Of a DNA stretch of 64,000 bases, positions 35,083 through 43,909 are shown in pieces. The position numbers and the translations under genes are program-made. The number at the start of each line of letters is the position of its first letter. Within the stretch, counting starts at the first letter, position 1. The notes below the pieces were generated by a model, which was not told the DNA's origin, made no database searches, and saw only the letters and a list, made by a program, of their open reading frames with translations. The stretch lies in contig CP051233.1 of assembly GCA_017792425.1 (NCBI GenBank), positions 3,249,998 through 3,313,997 of the forward strand, written 5' to 3'. This stretch comes from Thalassovita sp. GTDB lineage: Bacteria; Pseudomonadota; Alphaproteobacteria; Rhodobacterales; Rhodobacteraceae.

Positions 35083-37116
35083 TTACAGCGATGCCGCCAG
35101 CCGGGTGCCCTGATTGATCGCGCGCTTGGCGTCCAGTTCGGCGGCAACATCCGCGCCGCCGATGACGTGGCAGTTGATGCCTTCGACCATCAGCGCGTCG
35201 GCAAGCGACCGGTCGGACAACTGACCGGCGCAGAGGATCACGGTATCGACCTCGATCAGCTGCGGGTTTTCGCGCGCTTCACCAAAGGAGACGTGGACGC
35301 CTTTTTCGTCGATCTTTTCGTAATTCACGCCGCCGATCATCTGCACGTCTTTCATCTTCAGCGCGGCACGGTGAATCCAACCCGTTGTTTTTCCAAGACC
35401 TTTACCCAACGCCTTGGCCTTGCGCTGCATCAGCGTGACCTGTCGGGCGGGGGGCGTGGGTTGCGGGCCTTCGGGGGCCAGACCGCCGCGAACCTGTTCG
35501 GGATCGGTGACGCCCCATTCCTTCATCCATTCGGGCAGGTCCAGCGTGGCAGAGTGATCCACGACCAGATATTCGGCCACGTCAAAGCCGATCCCGCCCG
35601 CGCCGATGATCGCCACGCGGTTGCCCACGGGTTTCTTATCACGCAAAACATCTATGTAACTCAAAACGTTAGCGCCATCTTGGCCGGGGATTCCAGGATC
35701 GCGGGGGACGATGCCGGTAGCGATAATCACATGGTCAAAGCCCTTCAGCATGTCCACTGTCGCCTCTGTCTTCAGCTTCAGCGTGATGCCAGAGGTGGCA
35801 ACCATGCGTTCGTACCAGTCCACGAGGCCATGAAACTCTTCTTTTCCGGGGACATGGCGCGCCATGTTGAGTTGGCCGCCAACCCGGTCAGACCGATCAA
35901 TCAGGGTCACGTCAAAGCCACGTTCCGCCGCTGTCAGGGCCGCCGACAGACCGGCAGGGCCCGCACCGATAACGGCCAGTTTACCTGTCAAGTCGGACGA
36001 TTCGCGGCTTGAAACGGACAATTCGGTTTCGTTGCAGGCGCGCGGGTTCACAAGGCAGGTGGTCAGCTTGCCGCCAAAGGTGTGATCGAGGCACGCCTGG
36101 TTGCAGGCGATGCAGGGGGCGATCAGGTCGGCCTGCCCGCGCTCTGCCTTGACCACGAAATCGGCGTCGGCCAGGAACGGTCGCGCCATGGACACCATGT
36201 CGGCGCAGCCTTCGGCAAGAACATCCTCTGCCACCTGGGGTGTGTTGATCCGGTTCGAGGTGATGATCGGGATGCCGACCTTGCCCATCAGTTTCTTCGT
36301 CACCCAGGCAAAGGCGCGGCGGGGGACCGAGGTGGCGATGGTGGGAATGCGGGCCTCGTGCCAGCCGATGCCGGTGTTGATGATCGAGGCACCAGCCGCC
36401 TCGATGGCCTGCGCCAGTTGCACGACCTCGTCGAAGGTGGACCCGTTCGGCACCAGGTCGATCATCGATAGGCGGTAGATGATGATGAAATCCCGACCGA
36501 CCGCTTCGCGGATGCGGCGGACGATTTCGATGGGCAGGCGGATGCGGTTTTCATACGACCCGCCCCAGCGATCCGTCCGCTTGTTGGTGTGGGTGACGAT
36601 GAACTGGTTGATGAAGTAGCCTTCGGAGCCCATCACCTCTACCCCGTCGTACCCGGCCTTTTGGGCCAACACGGCGGCGGTGACGAAATCGCCGATCTGC
36701 TTTTCGATCCCGTCCTCGTCCAATTCCTGCGGCGGGAAGGGGGAAATCGGCGATTTCACCGGCGAGGGGGCGACGCATTTCGGATTATAGGCATAGCGGC
36801 CCGCGTGCAGGATCTGCATCGCGATCTTGCCACCCGCGGCATGTACGGCGTCGGTGACGGTGCGGTGGTTTTCCACGTCCTTTTCGGTGGTCATCATCGC
36901 CGCGCCGAACGCAACCGATCCTTCGGGGTTCGGGCCGATGCCGCCTGTGACCATCAGGGCCACGCCGCCACGAGCGCGGGCGGCATAGAATTCTGCCACG
37001 CGGGGCCAGTCCCCGGTTTCCTCCAGCCCCGTGTGCATAGAGCCCATCAGGGTGCGGTTCTTCAGCGTGGTGTGGCCCAGATCCAACGGGGCCAACAAGT
37101 GCGGATATGCTGTCAT
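35083..37116 (-). CDS. 2,4-dienoyl-CoA reductase-type flavoenzyme (FadH/old yellow enzyme family)
   Basis: 677 residues. Order: OYE-like FMN barrel (residues 1-~325; LLAPLDLGHTTLKNRTLMGS, with GSEGYFINQFIVTHTNKRTD), a 4Fe-4S cluster site with four Cys (CIACNQACLD then C-L-V-N-P-R-A-C), and an FAD/NADPH module (GAGPAGLSAALTAAERGFDV; second GxGxxG at IIGAGGIGFDVAEYL). Same layout as NADPH 2,4-dienoyl-CoA reductase, which removes awkward double bonds in unsaturated fatty-acid oxidation; trimethylamine dehydrogenase and xenobiotic reductases share it, so the substrate remains open. Start chosen at 37116 (MTAYPHLLAPLDL). Confidence 0.88.
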   Translation of the reverse strand: MTAYPHLLAPLDLGHTTLKNRTLMGSMHTGLEETGDWPRVAEFYAARARGGVALMVTGGIGPNPEGSVAFGAAMMTTEKDVENHRTVTDAVHAAGGKIAMQILHAGRYAYNPKCVAPSPVKSPISPFPPQELDEDGIEKQIGDFVTAAVLAQKAGYDGVEVMGSEGYFINQFIVTHTNKRTDRWGGSYENRIRLPIEIVRRIREAVGRDFIIIYRLSMIDLVPNGSTFDEVVQLAQAIEAAGASIINTGIGWHEARIPTIATSVPRRAFAWVTKKLMGKVGIPIITSNRINTPQVAEDVLAEGCADMVSMARPFLADADFVVKAERGQADLIAPCIACNQACLDHTFGGKLTTCLVNPRACNETELSVSSRESSDLTGKLAVIGAGPAGLSAALTAAERGFDVTLIDRSDRVGGQLNMARHVPGKEEFHGLVDWYERMVATSGITLKLKTEATVDMLKGFDHVIIATGIVPRDPGIPGQDGANVLSYIDVLRDKKPVGNRVAIIGAGGIGFDVAEYLVVDHSATLDLPEWMKEWGVTDPEQVRGGLAPEGPQPTPPARQVTLMQRKAKALGKGLGKTTGWIHRAALKMKDVQMIGGVNYEKIDEKGVHVSFGEARENPQLIEVDTVILCAGQLSDRSLADALMVEGINCHVIGGADVAAELDAKRAINQGTRLAASL

Positions 37117-37199
37117 GTGCGTGCCTCCCAGCTTTGGCGGGTATCTGGGCAAAGAGGGGCGCTGTTGTCACGCTCTACGCGGCGTCAAGGGCCGCAGCG

Positions 37200-37493
37200 T
37201 CACACGCCGTTGTCGATCACGAACATCGCGTCGAAATATTCGAAACGGGGGGCGCTGCCGTACATGTCCTCGGCCATCTGGCACCATTCGGCGTTGTGGG
37301 CCTTCAGCGCGGCGTCCTTGGTTTTCCACAGGTAGATGCCGCCGCCCCGGTTGGTTTCCTTGTCATAGACATAGGTCTTGCGGATCAGGTCGCGGTTGGC
37401 GCGCCACCGCGGAACGGTGGCGTTGTATTTTTCCATCAATTCGGCCTGCGTCATACCCGCGGGCAGGTCGAAGGTGACGATTTCTGCGATCAT
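37200..37493 (-). CDS. YdhR-like putative monooxygenase (dimeric alpha-beta barrel)
   Basis: 97 residues. Begins MIAEIVTFDLPAGMTQAELM; contains KYNATVPRWRANRDLIRKTY and GGGIYLWKTKDAALKAHNAE, the pattern of the YdhR/ABM-like family. Small cytoplasmic dimeric ferredoxin-like fold, with proposed but unproven quinone-type oxygenase activity. Separate from the flavoenzyme by 83 bp. Confidence 0.8.
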   Translation of the reverse strand: MIAEIVTFDLPAGMTQAELMEKYNATVPRWRANRDLIRKTYVYDKETNRGGGIYLWKTKDAALKAHNAEWCQMAEDMYGSAPRFEYFDAMFVIDNGV

Positions 37494-37534
37494 GGGCTTC
37501 CTCCTCTTTCCGGCAGGTTAGCACCGGGGTCGCG

Positions 37535-38251
37535 TCACGTCGCCTGTTTCATGTTCACCCGCTTTGAAAGCTCTTCCAGCGTTTCCTTGCGTTCGGAATA
37601 GCGATCCACGAGGTAGGCGGCGTTGTCGCGGGTCAGCAGGGTGAATTTCACCAGCTCCTCCATCACGTCGACGACGCGGTCATAGTAGGGGCTGGGCAGC
37701 ATCCGGCCCTCGGCGTCGAATTCGTGGAACGCCTTGGCAACGCTGGACTGGTTGGGGATGGTCAGCAGGCGCATCCAGCGGCCAAGGATGCGCATCTGGT
37801 TGACGGCGTTGAAGCTCTGGCTGCCGCCGCAGACCTGCATGATCGCCAGCGTCTTGCCCTGCGTCGGGCGGATGCCGCCGATGGGGGCCAGCGGGATATG
37901 ATCAATCTGCGCCTTCATGATCGCGGTCATCGCGCCGTGGCGTTCGGGGCTGCACCAGACCATGCCTTCGGACCACAGGACCAGATCGCGCAGTTCCTGG
38001 ATCTTGGGGTGATCGGCGGGGGCGTCATCGGGCAGCGGCAGGCCCGAAGGGTTGAAGCTGCGGGTTTCGCAGCCGAGGCGTTGCAGGATGCGGGCGGCTT
38101 CTTCGGTCATCAGGCGGGAATAGGACCGGTCGCGCAGCGAACCATACAGCAGCAGGATGCGCGGCGGGTGGGTCTTGCGGTCCGCCGGGAACAGGCGGCC
38201 CGGGTTGATCGCGCGCCAGCTGGGTTCGTCGATATTGGGCGTGTCGGTCAT
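37535..38251 (-). CDS. arsH: ArsH, organoarsenical/NADPH-FMN oxidoreductase
   Basis: 238 residues. Flavodoxin-like FMN reductase with ILLLYGSLRDRSYSRLM (phosphate-binding loop, residues 33-49), EEAARILQRLGCETRSFNP, and WCSPERHGAMTAIMKAQIDH, the ArsH signature. ArsH oxidises trivalent organoarsenicals or reduces redox dyes. Its start overlaps the aquaporin stop (ATGA, 38248-38251). Last gene of the ars operon. Confidence 0.93.
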   Translation of the reverse strand: MTDTPNIDEPSWRAINPGRLFPADRKTHPPRILLLYGSLRDRSYSRLMTEEAARILQRLGCETRSFNPSGLPLPDDAPADHPKIQELRDLVLWSEGMVWCSPERHGAMTAIMKAQIDHIPLAPIGGIRPTQGKTLAIMQVCGGSQSFNAVNQMRILGRWMRLLTIPNQSSVAKAFHEFDAEGRMLPSPYYDRVVDVMEELVKFTLLTRDNAAYLVDRYSERKETLEELSKRVNMKQAT

Positions 38252-38898
38252 GCGGTTTCCTTCTGGAACAGGGGCGCGGCGATGGCCAGAGCAATCAGCG
38301 CACCGGCGATCTGCGCCACGATGAAGCCGGGCACATGGGCGGGGTTGATACCCGCGAACGTGTCGGTGAAGGCGCGGCCCAGCGTCACCGCCGGGTTGGC
38401 GAAACTGGTAGAGGCGGTGAACCAGTAGGCGGCAGTGATATAAAGGCCGACCAGCATGGGGATCGACTCGGCCCGGTAGCGGATGCCGCCAAGGATCGTC
38501 AGCACCAACCCGAAGGTGGCCACGGATTCCGCGAACCATTGCGGGCTGCCGGTGCGCATCTTGGTGGACAGTTGCAGGATCGACAGATCGAACATGCCGT
38601 GGGCGATCAGGCTGCCCAGGATACCGCCCGCGCATTGGGCCGCGACATAGGGCGCGAAATCGCGCCACGCCAGTTCGCCCCGGATCGCCATGACCAGCGA
38701 CACCGCCGGATTGAAATGCGCGCCGGACACAGGGCCAAGGATGGTGATCAGCACGAACAGGATCGCGCCGGTGGGGATGGTGTTGCCCAGCAGGGCCAGC
38801 GCCACGTCATCGGTCAGCGACTCTGCCATGATACCGGAGCCGACAACGGTGCAGACCAGCAGGCAGGTGCCCAGGAATTCAGCCAGCAGTCGGTTCAT
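38248..38898 (-). CDS. aqpS: Aquaglyceroporin AqpS (arsenite channel)
   Basis: 216 residues of the MIP family with both NPA motifs: N63-P64-A65 (GAHFNPAVSLVM) and N168-P169-A170 (TSFANPAVTLG). Encoded in the order arsR-arsC-aqpS-arsH, where it takes the place of an ArsB/Acr3 pump. In Sinorhizobium meliloti AqpS lets arsenite made by ArsC leave the cell down its gradient. Overlaps both neighbours by ATGA. Confidence 0.92.
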   Translation of the reverse strand: MNRLLAEFLGTCLLVCTVVGSGIMAESLTDDVALALLGNTIPTGAILFVLITILGPVSGAHFNPAVSLVMAIRGELAWRDFAPYVAAQCAGGILGSLIAHGMFDLSILQLSTKMRTGSPQWFAESVATFGLVLTILGGIRYRAESIPMLVGLYITAAYWFTASTSFANPAVTLGRAFTDTFAGINPAHVPGFIVAQIAGALIALAIAAPLFQKETA

Positions 38899-39392
38899 GC
38901 CGCGCCCTCGGAGTCCATGCCGATCTTTGCCAGCGCGGCTTTCTGTTCGGCCGTAGTCATGCTGTCCAGCGGCAGGGCCAGGAACGCCTCTACCCGCTGC
39001 TTCATGCGCGCATAGGCGGTGCGGAAGGCGGCGCGGTTTTCCGCGTCGGTTTCGCCCGCGCCTGCCGGGTCGGGGATGCCCCAATGGGCGCTGACCGGGG
39101 CACCGGGCCAGAACGGGCAGGTTTCGCCCGCCGCGCTGGAACAGACGGTGATGACATAATCCATCTGCGGGGCGTCGGGGGTGGCGAATTCGTCCCAGCT
39201 CTTCGACCGGATGTAAGAGGTGTCATGCCCCAGGCTGTCCAGTAATTCCACCGCGAAGGGATTGGGTGTGCCGGTGGGTTTCGATCCGGCCGAATAGGCG
39301 CGGAACCGGCCCTTGCCCAGTTCATTGATCAGGGATTCGCCCAGCACGGAACGGGCGGAATTGCCTGTACACAGGATCAGTACGTTTTTCAT
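38895..39392 (-). CDS. arsC: Arsenate reductase ArsC (low-molecular-weight phosphatase type)
   Basis: 165 residues. P-loop C8-x5-R14 (CTGNSARS), the redox Cys pair C84 and C92 (VCSSAAGETCPFWPG) and D108-P109 (WGIPDPAG), together the thioredoxin-linked triad of Staphylococcus pI258-type ArsC. Reduces arsenate to arsenite. The start at 39392 gives the P-loop at its usual position; upstream residues of the longer reading are not conserved. Confidence 0.94.
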   Translation of the reverse strand: MKNVLILCTGNSARSVLGESLINELGKGRFRAYSAGSKPTGTPNPFAVELLDSLGHDTSYIRSKSWDEFATPDAPQMDYVITVCSSAAGETCPFWPGAPVSAHWGIPDPAGAGETDAENRAAFRTAYARMKQRVEAFLALPLDSMTTAEQKAALAKIGMDSEGAA

Positions 39393-39399
39393 GACAGCC

Positions 39400-39732
39400 T
39401 CAGCATTTGCAGGTGATCGCATCCAGGACGGGGCGGCAGATATCGGGTTTGCCGCCGCAGCAGTCCTCCATCAGGTATTCCAGCAGCCCGCGCAGACCGT
39501 CGAAATCGGCGTAATAGCGGATGGAACGGCCTTCGCGCCGGTTGCGCACCAGACCGGCCTGATGCAGCACAGACAGGTTTGCGGACATGGTGTTTTGCCG
39601 GACACCCAGTTTTTCGGCGATCTCACCGGCGGCCATGCCGGCATCACCGGAGCGGACCAGCAGGCGGAACGCCTCTAGCCGGGTGTCCTGCCCGAGGGCG
39701 GCGAAGGAATCGAGGGCGTTTAATTTATCCAT
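39400..39732 (-). CDS. arsR: ArsR arsenic-responsive repressor
   Basis: 110 residues, winged HTH of the ArsR/SmtB family (MAAGEIAEKLGVRQNTMSAN then LSVLHQAGLVRNRREGRSIR). The Cys cluster is C-terminal (C91, C92, C99, C108, C110), like the As(III) site of Acidithiobacillus-type ArsR and unlike the E. coli helix-3 site. Represses its own operon until arsenite binds. Starts the ars operon; arsC follows 7 bp later. Confidence 0.93.
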   Translation of the reverse strand: MDKLNALDSFAALGQDTRLEAFRLLVRSGDAGMAAGEIAEKLGVRQNTMSANLSVLHQAGLVRNRREGRSIRYYADFDGLRGLLEYLMEDCCGGKPDICRPVLDAITCKC

Positions 39733-39738
39733 AAATCA

Positions 39739-39756
39739 TGAAGTATTGATATTTCA
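39739..39756. promoter_or_regulatory. Candidate ArsR operator
   Basis: An 18-bp near-palindrome TGAAGTATTGATATTTCA, 7 bp upstream of the arsR start, in AT-rich DNA. Seven of nine positions are symmetric. Placement fits autoregulation by ArsR; no footprint data. Confidence 0.5.
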
Positions 39757-39860
39757 GGCATGAGCAAGGTGAAACACGTGGTGTTACAAAAACTTCATCT
39801 GCGCAGAAATATGTTTTCCCTTTGTTCCCGCCGCGATAGCCTGACGGGACCGGAGGCGCC

Positions 39861-40700
39861 ATGACCCAGCAACAGAAATTCGACCGTTTCACAGCCCTGC
39901 ACCAGCGCGGGGCGGCGTTTATCTGTCCCAATCCCTGGGATGCGGGATCGGCCCGTGTGCTGGCCGCCACGGGGTTTGCGGCGCTGGCCACGACCAGCGC
40001 GGGATATGCGTTTTCGCGCGGCAAGCGGGATTCCTTTGCCGGATTGAGCCGGGCGGAAATACTGGAGAACGCGGCGCAGATCGTAGACGCGACGGATTTG
40101 CCGGTGACAGCGGACCTGGAGGACGGGTTTGGCGCCGCGCCCGAGATTTGCGCCCAGACCGTGCGGATGGCCTGCGAAATCGGGCTGGTTGGCGGGTCCA
40201 TAGAAGATGCGACCGGCCACGCGGACGCGCCGATCCATGATCTGGGGCTGGCGGCAGAGCGGGTGCGCGCCGCAGCGGAGGCGACGCAGGGACTGCCTTT
40301 CCTGCTGACCGCACGCGCGGAAAACTATCTGTGGGGACGTCCTGACCTGGCGGATACGATCCGCCGCCTGCAGGCGTTCAGCGACGCGGGGGCTGATGTG
40401 CTGTACGCCCCCGGCCTGCCCGACCTGGCGACGATCCGAACCGTCTGCGCCGAACTGGACAAGCCGGTAAACGTGGTTATGGGGCTGCGCGGCCCGGCCT
40501 ATACCGTGGCAGAGCTGGCGGCGGCGGGCGTGGCGCGGGTCAGCGTCGGCGGGTCGTTTGCGCGCGCGGCGATGGGCGCGCTGCGCCGGGCGGCTGCAGA
40601 GGTGTTTGAAACGGGCCGCTTCGACTATGCCGAAGAGGCGATGCCGGGGGACGCGCTGGCGGCGCTGATGTCGCAATCGCAGTTGTCCCGGCGGATCTGA
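39861..40700 (+). CDS. Isocitrate lyase/PEP mutase-family enzyme
   Basis: 279 residues. TIM-barrel lyase of the PEP mutase superfamily: FICPNPWDAGSARVLAATGF, TTSAGYAFSRGKRDSFAGLS, metal-binding LPVTADLEDGFGAAPE, GGSIEDATGHADAPIHDL and FLLTARAENYL. Close relatives are annotated as 2-methylisocitrate lyase-like or oxaloacetate decarboxylase-like, but the K-K-C-G-H loop of true isocitrate lyases is absent, so the exact C-C cleavage is unknown. A GGAGG site precedes the ATG. Divergent from arsR with a 128-bp gap. Confidence 0.82.
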   Translation: MTQQQKFDRFTALHQRGAAFICPNPWDAGSARVLAATGFAALATTSAGYAFSRGKRDSFAGLSRAEILENAAQIVDATDLPVTADLEDGFGAAPEICAQTVRMACEIGLVGGSIEDATGHADAPIHDLGLAAERVRAAAEATQGLPFLLTARAENYLWGRPDLADTIRRLQAFSDAGADVLYAPGLPDLATIRTVCAELDKPVNVVMGLRGPAYTVAELAAAGVARVSVGGSFARAAMGALRRAAAEVFETGRFDYAEEAMPGDALAALMSQSQLSRRI

Positions 40701-41078
40701 TCAGGTGGTTTCCACGCAGTGACGGCGGAAGGCGCGTTTGAGCATGTCCAGTTCTTCGCGCAGCAGAGTGACTTCGGCCCGGATGTCATCGCCCAATGCT
40801 TCTCCGGCCAGGATAGCGAAGCTTTGCAGCACTTCGCCGGTTTGCCGGTCGCGGATGGTGAAGGTCTGCACCCCGTCTGACAGGGCAGACACGGGGATGG
40901 GCACACGCACGACCCAGTGGCCGTTTTCGCGGTCCTCTGTCACGCTGAGTCCCAGCACCGGTTCGTTCAGGTGGGACACCTCCAGCACCGGCTGCTGGTT
41001 GTCCGTGGCGGCGGAGGTCAGGAAGCCTTCCCACACGCCTTCGAACAGCCGGGTTTTGGTCAGTCGGAAATCGGTCAT
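40701..41078 (-). CDS. Conserved hypothetical protein with C-terminal coiled-coil
   Basis: 125 residues. Begins MTDFRLTKTRLFEGVWEGFL; the middle is beta-rich (VLGLSVTEDRENGHWVVRVP), and the end is a charged helix (DIRAEVTLLREELDMLKRAF) likely to form a coiled coil. No signal peptide, membrane segment or catalytic motif. Directly downstream of the DUF6478-like gene (9 bp gap), so in one operon with it. I do not recognise a function; it looks like a Rhodobacterales-restricted protein. Confidence 0.7.
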   Translation of the reverse strand: MTDFRLTKTRLFEGVWEGFLTSAATDNQQPVLEVSHLNEPVLGLSVTEDRENGHWVVRVPIPVSALSDGVQTFTIRDRQTGEVLQSFAILAGEALGDDIRAEVTLLREELDMLKRAFRRHCVETT

Positions 41079-41087
41079 CGGCTCCTC

Positions 41088-41861
41088 TTACAACTCGGCG
41101 CGGGGGCGGCGGCTGAAGGTCAGGTCGCGGATCGTGACCTGGTTCATTTCCGGCCCTTCAAAGATCAGGTCAACCCACGCCTTTTCGATCCGCTTTTCGT
41201 TGAGGTTGGAATAGGCCAGGTCAAATTCGACCATCACGTCCGATTCATGCAGCGGCAGTTCGCGCACCAGGGTTTCGGTGTTCGGCCCGTGGCGGATGTT
41301 CAGGCGGGCGAAGATTTCCAGCGGTTTTTCCATTTCCACGATGGTGTCCAGCCGGATCAGATGGCGTTTCTGCAGTCCGGCCACAGCATCCGGCGGCAGG
41401 TCCACCACCAGTGACAGGAACGAACCGTCAAAGCGGAACACATCCATCCGCAGGCCATAGGGGGCCAGATCGGATTCGCGGTGGTTGCGCAACTGGCGCA
41501 AGGTCAGTTCGGAAAAGCGGCAATCGTGGAACAGCGTCGCTTCGTCCCCCAGGCGGCTGCCGTTCTGGACAGAGGACATCCCCGGCACCGGCAGCGGCCC
41601 GCGCCACAGTTCCGGCCGCCAGTCCCAATCGGACCCGTAGGGCCTGCGAAAGGCGGTATTGCCGATCGGCGGCAGGGCCAGACGGTTATCCGCCGTATGG
41701 ATCAGCGTATCCAGATGGAACCGCAGTTCGCGCGCGGAATTGCGTTGCTGGCGCAGGCGGTTCAGCCCGGTCTGACCCGCGGCGCGCGCCAGCCCCGCCC
41801 ATTGCCGCACCACGCGACGATGCGCCAGTGAGGTCAGAAATCGGCGGTTGATCAATGACAT
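41088..41861 (-). CDS. DUF6478-like hypothetical protein
   Basis: 257 residues. Arg-rich N-terminus (MSLINRRFLTSLAHRRVVRQ), then WDWRPELWRGPLPVPGMSSV and LGDEATLFHDCRFSELTLRQ, ending in beta-rich segments. I associate this pattern with the Rhodobacterales family DUF6478, from memory. No membrane segment or enzyme motif. Forms a two-gene operon with the smaller protein downstream. Function unknown; the tail-to-head arrangement suggests a joint role. Confidence 0.7.
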   Translation of the reverse strand: MSLINRRFLTSLAHRRVVRQWAGLARAAGQTGLNRLRQQRNSARELRFHLDTLIHTADNRLALPPIGNTAFRRPYGSDWDWRPELWRGPLPVPGMSSVQNGSRLGDEATLFHDCRFSELTLRQLRNHRESDLAPYGLRMDVFRFDGSFLSLVVDLPPDAVAGLQKRHLIRLDTIVEMEKPLEIFARLNIRHGPNTETLVRELPLHESDVMVEFDLAYSNLNEKRIEKAWVDLIFEGPEMNQVTIRDLTFSRRPRAEL

Positions 41862-42059
41862 GCGATCCGATCCGGGGAATTGCCTGGTTGCGTTGTCCCC
41901 ACCTTAATACGCGTCGGAGGGTTAATTAAGTCTGCGCATCAACTGATCTGCGTTTTTTTCCGGGCTGCCGAGCGTACGGTGGGGAAAATTGACGAGGGTT
42001 GCCCCTGTCGCCTGCCCCCAAAGCCGGGTAAGAGGGGGAAACGCTTGCACGGCCCATCC

Positions 42060-42953
42060 ATGTACCCTGCCTATGCTGCCCATGACCAGTTCCTGGAACC
42101 CGCCCGCGCGCGGGCCGAGCCTTGGCGGCTGGCGGTGGGGCTGGCGCTGGGAATGGTGATTTTCACCGGGCTGCAATGGGCCGCCATCGGGGTGCTGATC
42201 GCGCTGTTGCCGCCCGAAGACCTGATGACCCTGCAAACCGAGATGGCGCTGGGAAATACCCAGATGGGCGTAGTGCTGATGCTGGGCAGTTTCGGGATGA
42301 TGGTCATCGCCGTCGCCGCGGTCACCGCGCAGGTGCACCAGCGCAGCCCGCTGACCCTGCTGGGGCCGCTGCCGCTGGCGTATACGCAATTCCGGCGGGT
42401 GCTGGCGGCGCTGGTATTGCTGATGCTGGCCGTGCTGGTGCTGCCGCCGTCCGAATTCCTGTCGCCGCTGGCGCGCAACCTGCCCACCGGCGACTGGCTG
42501 CGGTTCCTGCCGCTGGCCCTGCCCGCGCTGTTGATCCAGGTCGGCGCCGAGGAGGTGCTGTTCAGGGGTTACCTGCAACAGCAATTGGCGGCGCGGTTCC
42601 GACATCCGCTGGTCTGGATGGGGGTGCCGTCCATCCTGTTCGGGCTGCTGCACTATCGGCCGGACCTGCCGGAAACCACCTGGCTGCTGATCGCCTGGGC
42701 GGTGCTGTTCGGCGTGCTGGCGGCGGACCTGACGGCGCGTTCGGGCAGCTTGGGGCCGGCCATCGCGCTGCACCTGGCCACGAATGCCAGCGCGATCCTG
42801 TTCGTATCCTCGGATGACGTGCTGTCGGGGCTGGCGCTGTACAGGATGCCGGTATCGCTGGCGGACCCGGCGGAACTGTGGCCCTATCTGCTGATTGATC
42901 TGGGCATCATGGGCACATCATGGCTGGCGGCCAGACTGGCGTTGCGATGCTGA
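42060..42953 (+). CDS. CPBP-family intramembrane glutamic endopeptidase, copy 1
   Basis: 297 residues, multi-pass. Abi/CPBP (Rce1-like) motifs: E164-E165-x3-R169 (GAEEVLFRGYLQQQL), H198 (FGLLHYRP) and H238-x3-N242 (ALHLATNAS), giving the full catalytic set. Inner-membrane protease; substrates of bacterial members are mostly unknown. Start placed at the ATG at 42060 (MYPAYAAHDQFLEPA), since the open frame upstream is unlike protein. Overlaps the second CPBP gene by 7 bp. Confidence 0.88.
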   Translation: MYPAYAAHDQFLEPARARAEPWRLAVGLALGMVIFTGLQWAAIGVLIALLPPEDLMTLQTEMALGNTQMGVVLMLGSFGMMVIAVAAVTAQVHQRSPLTLLGPLPLAYTQFRRVLAALVLLMLAVLVLPPSEFLSPLARNLPTGDWLRFLPLALPALLIQVGAEEVLFRGYLQQQLAARFRHPLVWMGVPSILFGLLHYRPDLPETTWLLIAWAVLFGVLAADLTARSGSLGPAIALHLATNASAILFVSSDDVLSGLALYRMPVSLADPAELWPYLLIDLGIMGTSWLAARLALRC

Positions 42954-43846
42954 CCCGGCGTGTCTATGCCCCGCATTCCGATTTCGCCGCTCCGGCCCGT
43001 CCAACGGCGGGTTTGACCCGGCTGGCGTTGGGATTCATCCTGATCGAGGCCACCTATGCCACCGTCATGCACCTGCTGGACGCGGCACTGTTGCCGTTGC
43101 CGCTAGATTGGACCGACGGGTTCTATTACGGCACGACCCGGCTGGGACTGATCGCGCAACTGGCCAGCTTTGGCCTGCTGGGCGCTGCGGTGATCCTGAC
43201 CGTGCGGGTATTGCACCACCGTGGCCCTCTCAGCCTGCTGGGCCGGGGACCGGGTGTGCGCCAGACGCTGTACGCACTGATGGCAGTGCTGGCGCTGTTC
43301 ACGGCAATCGAGCTGATGCCGCCATGGTGGAGCATGGAGGGCATGACGCTGAACAACCCGCTGTCCTGGCTGCTGTTGCTGCCGCTGTCGCTGGGCGCGT
43401 TGACCGTACAGGTGGCGTCCGAGGAAATCCTTTATCGCGGCTATATCCAGCAACAACTGGCCGCGCGGTTCAGCAGCCCGTGGATCTGGCTGATCGGTCC
43501 GAACCTGTTGTTCGCCGTCGCCCACTGGGAGGACGGCGTGCCCTGGACCGAGGCCGCGCAATACGCGATCTGGGCGTTCTGCTTTGGGCTGGCGGCGTCG
43601 GACCTGACCGCGCGCACCGGATCGCTGGGCGCGGCGGTGGGGTTTCACCTGGCCAACAATGTCTATGCCTTCCTGGTGTTCGGCGAAGTGGGCGCCAATG
43701 ACAGCGGGCTGGCGCTGATGATGTTCCCCCCCATGGATTCGTTGCTGCCGCCGGAACCGGTGCCGCTGGTCACCGTTTCCTTTGGAATAGAGCTGTTGAC
43801 GCTGGTATTGATGTGGCTGGCGGTGCGGCTTGTGCTGCGGCGCTGA
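42947..43846 (+). CDS. CPBP-family intramembrane glutamic endopeptidase, copy 2
   Basis: 299 residues with about eight helices. Same motif set as its neighbour: E159-E160-x3-R164 (ASEEILYRGYIQQQL), H193 (FAVAHWED) and H234-x3-N238 (GFHLANNVY). Shares the Y-x-QQQLAARF segment and an identical hydropathy plan with copy 1, so the pair arose by tandem duplication and then diverged. Start ATG 42947 lies within the 3' end of copy 1. Followed 63 bp later by accD. Confidence 0.88.
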   Translation: MLTRRVYAPHSDFAAPARPTAGLTRLALGFILIEATYATVMHLLDAALLPLPLDWTDGFYYGTTRLGLIAQLASFGLLGAAVILTVRVLHHRGPLSLLGRGPGVRQTLYALMAVLALFTAIELMPPWWSMEGMTLNNPLSWLLLLPLSLGALTVQVASEEILYRGYIQQQLAARFSSPWIWLIGPNLLFAVAHWEDGVPWTEAAQYAIWAFCFGLAASDLTARTGSLGAAVGFHLANNVYAFLVFGEVGANDSGLALMMFPPMDSLLPPEPVPLVTVSFGIELLTLVLMWLAVRLVLRR

Positions 43847-43909
43847 TTGCATTTCCCTTGCGTCCGGCTTATCTGACGAACCAACAGTGATAACAGGGGC
43901 CCCATCCGC

